From ANME-2 cluster archaeon (GTDB lineage Archaea > Halobacteriota > Methanosarcinia > Methanosarcinales > Methanogasteraceae), in assembly GCA_003601535.1 (NCBI GenBank), contig PIXW01000256.1, forward strand, positions 1 to 8,289: a stretch of DNA of 8,289 nucleotides, written 5' to 3'. A program made the position numbers and the translations under genes. Shown here piece after piece: positions 6,155-8,289 of this stretch. The stretch's first letter is position 1, and the number at the start of each line of letters is the position of its first letter. The notes under the pieces were generated by a model. The model searched no databases and was not told the origin of the DNA. It saw nothing but the letters and a program-made list of their open reading frames with translations.

Positions 6155-7213
6155 ATGAAATCCATATTGATAGGATCATGCGAGGGATATTCAGGAAAAA
6201 GCGCGATCTGCGTGGGTATCGGAAGGATACTCAGGAAAAAAGGACTGAAGATCGGATATATGAAGCCATTTGGAAACCAGTTTCGAGAGATCGGCAGTAG
6301 ACTGGTGGATGATGATGCAAGAAATATTAGCATTGCTCTCGGACTAACAGACCCTCCTGAGACCGTAACTCCGGTAATGCTCACGGACGATTTTTATCGC
6401 CGTGCGCTCACAGAAGGTGTGGACGTGAAAGATGACATCATAGATGCATACCGGAAACTGTCAGAGGGTAAGGATGTGATGATAATCGAGGGCAATGAAG
6501 ACCTTGCCGGCGGGATCATGTATGGTATGTCGGATATAGAGCTGGCAAATCTTCTGCAAACAAGAATCCTTCTCGTCAGTAGATACCAGGGGGTGCAGGA
6601 GATCGATAACATCTTAAACGACCAGAGGATGATCAGTGATCCGGAATTGCTGGCTGGAGTCATACTGAATGAGGTGGTAGATCAGAAAAAGGCGGCAGAT
6701 CTCGCTCTTCCGTTTCTCGAGAAGCGAGGAATAACAGTCTTTGGAATAATACCGAGAGATCCTGTGTTAAAATCCGTATCCATCGGAGATATTGCCGATG
6801 CTCTCGGAGGTAAGATGCTGATCAGGGAGGATATGCGCGATGTTCTTGTGGAACATTTCTTTGTTGGTGCGATGGAAGCGATTACTGCGCTCAGGTATTT
6901 CAGACGGGCAAGAAACTTTGCACTGATTACCGGAGGCGATCGCGCAGATATCCAGCTGGCAGCGCTTGAGGCAGGCACAAAATGCATCATACTCACAGGA
7001 AATCTATACCCGAGTTCCGCAATGCTTGGAGCTGCAGAAGAACATGGCGTTCCTGTGATGGTTGTGTCAGAGGATACTATGAGCACTGTGGAAAACATGG
7101 AAACCATCATGGGCAGGGCTCGAATACTCGGTAAGGAGAAGATGAGCAGGATCGAGGAACTGTTAACTGAGTATGTGGACATGGAAGCGCTGGAGGGTGC
7201 GATCGGGTTTTGA
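6155..7213 (+). CDS. BioD-like P-loop and DRTGG-domain protein (phosphotransacetylase N-terminal-like)
   Basis: This 352-residue protein has two parts. The N-terminal half (about 1-215) is a dethiobiotin-synthetase-like P-loop NTPase fold, with the Walker-A-like GSCEGYSGKSA (7-17, Lys15), KIGYMKPFG (32-40) and IIEGNEDLAGG (110-120). The C-terminal half contains a DRTGG domain (about 220-320) with FALITGGDRADIQLAAL at 255-271. This pair matches the non-catalytic N-terminal region of long-form phosphotransacetylases (COG0857). The PTA/PTB catalytic domain is absent, so it should not transfer acetyl groups to phosphate. The frame extends upstream to 6113, but the ATG at 6155 has GGAGG (6143-6147) 7 nt before it and gives the family N-terminus. 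It follows the ADP-forming ligase by 2 nt, suggesting a regulatory or accessory role in acyl-CoA metabolism. That role is inferred from context, and the ligand is unknown. Confidence 0.87.
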   Translation: MKSILIGSCEGYSGKSAICVGIGRILRKKGLKIGYMKPFGNQFREIGSRLVDDDARNISIALGLTDPPETVTPVMLTDDFYRRALTEGVDVKDDIIDAYRKLSEGKDVMIIEGNEDLAGGIMYGMSDIELANLLQTRILLVSRYQGVQEIDNILNDQRMISDPELLAGVILNEVVDQKKAADLALPFLEKRGITVFGIIPRDPVLKSVSIGDIADALGGKMLIREDMRDVLVEHFFVGAMEAITALRYFRRARNFALITGGDRADIQLAALEAGTKCIILTGNLYPSSAMLGAAEEHGVPVMVVSEDTMSTVENMETIMGRARILGKEKMSRIEELLTEYVDMEALEGAIGF

Positions 7214-7408
7214 TCTTTGCGTCTGTTTGGGGCTGTCGAATTGTTTGATGTTAGACCAAAACTCTGTTTTTCCCAAATCTTCAAACCTGAGGCGGCGTAC
7301 ACGAGGCTTGAATCAACAACAGTTTCAAAACAACGTCAGCACCAGATAAGTTGACCGCCGAATTCTGTGGCTCTATAGATTTAATCCTTCTCCAGGCGCG
7401 CGGTGAAA
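7214..7408. other. Convergent intergenic stretch without a recognised gene
   Basis: The stretch lies between the DRTGG gene and the phosphoesterase, which point at each other. In the frame of the upstream gene it stays open for 46 codons past the TGA, to a TGA at 7352-7354 (LFGAVELFDVRPKLCFS early on). The minus strand also has a broken frame here, reading ATEFGGQLIWC before a stop and TVVDSSLVYAASGLKIWEK after it. Neither is recognised. It may be a decayed insertion or simply spacer. Confidence 0.4.
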
Positions 7409-7428
7409 GTGATCTCTCATAAGATCAC
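7409..7428. repeat. 7-bp inverted repeat (hairpin) at the phosphoesterase stop codon
   Basis: GTGATCT and AGATCAC pair perfectly across a 6-base loop (CTCATA). The right arm covers the TGA stop (7427-7425, minus) of the phosphoesterase. It may act as a 3'-end or bidirectional termination structure between the convergent genes, but no T-run follows on either strand, so the role is uncertain. Confidence 0.5.
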
Positions 7429-8216
7429 ACAGTCTGCGCAGACTCGTGGTTCTGAACCATATCCCCTATCCTCCCGAGATTCGTGCCATCGAGCAGATAT
7501 GCATGCGCATCATCGATCTCCAGCGCGTGCACAGCAATCGGACCAAGCAGATCCGGATCTAAAGCATTGAATGGCACGCCGCCGCACAGATCATTGAACG
7601 CCGGCATGAGGATCACCTGCGGATCAGCAGAACCATGATTACGATAACAATTCGTAAACGCCGGATCATTCCTGCGGAGCGTGGTTCTGATCCACGCGGA
7701 CTCTGAGCTCTGGCATCCGAGATCGTCGATGAACCGGATGTGTGGGTGGTTGTGCGCCATAATCATGTATTTCGCATTCAACACATCCGGAAGTGCCCAT
7801 GCATGCCCATGCACATATCCGACACCGTCCAGTACGAAACCTCCGGATGCGTGCAGCGTGACCTCTTCTCCTGTATATTTATCGATGCCACCGTCATGGT
7901 TGCCGGGAGCGATATCCACTGGTGCATGACTGGATATGGCTGCAAGAAGCGCCGGAAGTTCACGCTGCTCCTGCCATGATATGTACGGAATATTGTGTTT
8001 GACATCTCCAACCAGCACGATTCGATCTGGCGAATGATCGGATATCAATTTCAATATTCTATCAAGTATCTTCTTGGTCCGCGATGGTATGCTGATCCCG
8101 CGCCGATACAGTTCCCGCTCGATTCCGATATGCAGGTCTGCTATGACGAGCGTATCGATGGTGTTGTGAACGACAAGCGCTGGTTCATTCGGAATCGGTT
8201 GAACTGTGAGTGGCAT
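7425..8216 (-). CDS. Archaeal calcineurin-like metallophosphoesterase (COG1407, SbcD-related)
   Basis: This 263-residue protein has the ordered metal-binding motifs of calcineurin-like phosphoesterases: DLH (D27, H29), GDVKH (D71, H74), GNHDGG (N106, H107, D108), HGHAW (H136, H138) and AHNHPH (155-160). The order and spacing, and the N-terminus PALVVHNTIDTLVIADLHIG, fit the archaeal SbcD-related family (TIGR00024-like, COG1407), cytosolic and likely dependent on two divalent metals. The bacterial relative is the PdeM nuclease linked to Lhr-type helicases in DNA repair. A nucleic-acid or nucleotide phosphodiesterase role is therefore likely, but the substrate is unknown. The start at 8216 gives the family-like N-terminus but lacks a Shine-Dalgarno site and a clear TATA box, so it may be leaderless or expressed from a gene to the right of the window. 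It ends in two inverted repeats and converges with the DRTGG gene. Confidence 0.88.
   Translation of the reverse strand: MPLTVQPIPNEPALVVHNTIDTLVIADLHIGIERELYRRGISIPSRTKKILDRILKLISDHSPDRIVLVGDVKHNIPYISWQEQRELPALLAAISSHAPVDIAPGNHDGGIDKYTGEEVTLHASGGFVLDGVGYVHGHAWALPDVLNAKYMIMAHNHPHIRFIDDLGCQSSESAWIRTTLRRNDPAFTNCYRNHGSADPQVILMPAFNDLCGGVPFNALDPDLLGPIAVHALEIDDAHAYLLDGTNLGRIGDMVQNHESAQTV
7431..7444. repeat. 14-bp perfect palindrome AGTCTGCGCAGACT
   Basis: The sequence is identical to its reverse complement and lies within the last codons of the phosphoesterase, only 2 nt from the neighbouring hairpin. As RNA a loop-less perfect palindrome folds less well than the adjacent repeat, so a protein-binding site or chance are also possible. 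Confidence 0.45.
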
Positions 8217-8289
8217 TTGGGTGTATCAAGGATGTGGCGGCACATAGAACCTGTGCTGGGAAGTTAGCGGCATCGAATGCAAAAGAGGG
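8217..8289. other. Right-edge sequence with no recognised gene
   Basis: On the minus strand one frame is open from the edge to a TGA at about 8229, reading PLLHSMPLTSQHRFYVPPHP. This could be the last residues of a gene lying to the right of the window, but the stretch is too short to identify. No promoter element is evident before the phosphoesterase. Confidence 0.3.

Noticed and set aside
6682..7302. 206-residue minus-strand open frame over the DRTGG gene end
   Set aside because: Most of it is antisense to the DRTGG gene and reads as reversed coding sequence. Only the first 30 residues lie in intergenic DNA, and those are covered by a separate observation.
1..8289. CRISPR array or intact insertion sequence
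   Set aside because: No regularly spaced repeats of 25-40 bases, no terminal inverted repeats flanking a transposase and no transposase catalytic motifs were seen.

Overview
This window reads as euryarchaeal chromosome, most like the methanogen, ANME or Syntrophoarchaeum-type branches. The ribosomal proteins S13, S4 and S11 are of the archaeal type and lie in the archaeal order. Next to them are an archaeal PCNA, a PAC2/COG2047 protein, a fused ADP-forming acyl-CoA synthetase and an archaeal SbcD-related phosphoesterase. Several genes have GGAGG-type Shine-Dalgarno sites, and upstream AT-rich boxes look like archaeal TATA elements. I cannot name the genus from sequence alone.

Left edge (1-935) is an accessory-looking patch. 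On the minus strand, a fragment of the N-terminus of an acetylornithine aminotransferase (argD-like, about 60 residues) stops abruptly. Its stop codon overlaps the start of a RelB/YefM-like antitoxin ORF that runs off the window. On the plus strand is a small zinc-ribbon protein, followed by a possible 36-residue ORF joined by an ATGA overlap. A TATA-like box and a 38-residue ORF lie antisense to these.

Region 936-2374 (minus) is the tightly packed operon rpsM-rpsD-rpsK. In most Euryarchaeota rpoD follows rpsK directly. Here it does not, so the operon ends or is broken at this point, beside the argD/antitoxin debris.

Region 2521-7213 (plus) starts divergently from rpsM. It holds four closely spaced genes: pcn (sliding clamp), a PAC2-family protein, a fused alpha-beta ADP-forming acetate/acyl-CoA ligase, and a BioD-like P-loop plus DRTGG-domain protein. 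Gaps are 6 nt, a 4-nt overlap and 2 nt, so co-transcription is likely. The last two genes form a plausible acyl-CoA/ATP metabolic pair. The DRTGG protein resembles the regulatory N-terminal half of long phosphotransacetylases without the catalytic domain.

Region 7214-8289 holds a 211-nt convergent intergenic stretch ending in two inverted repeats, then a minus-strand metallophosphoesterase (COG1407/TIGR00024-like). The last 73 nt carry no recognisable gene. I found no rRNA, tRNA, CRISPR array or intact mobile element.
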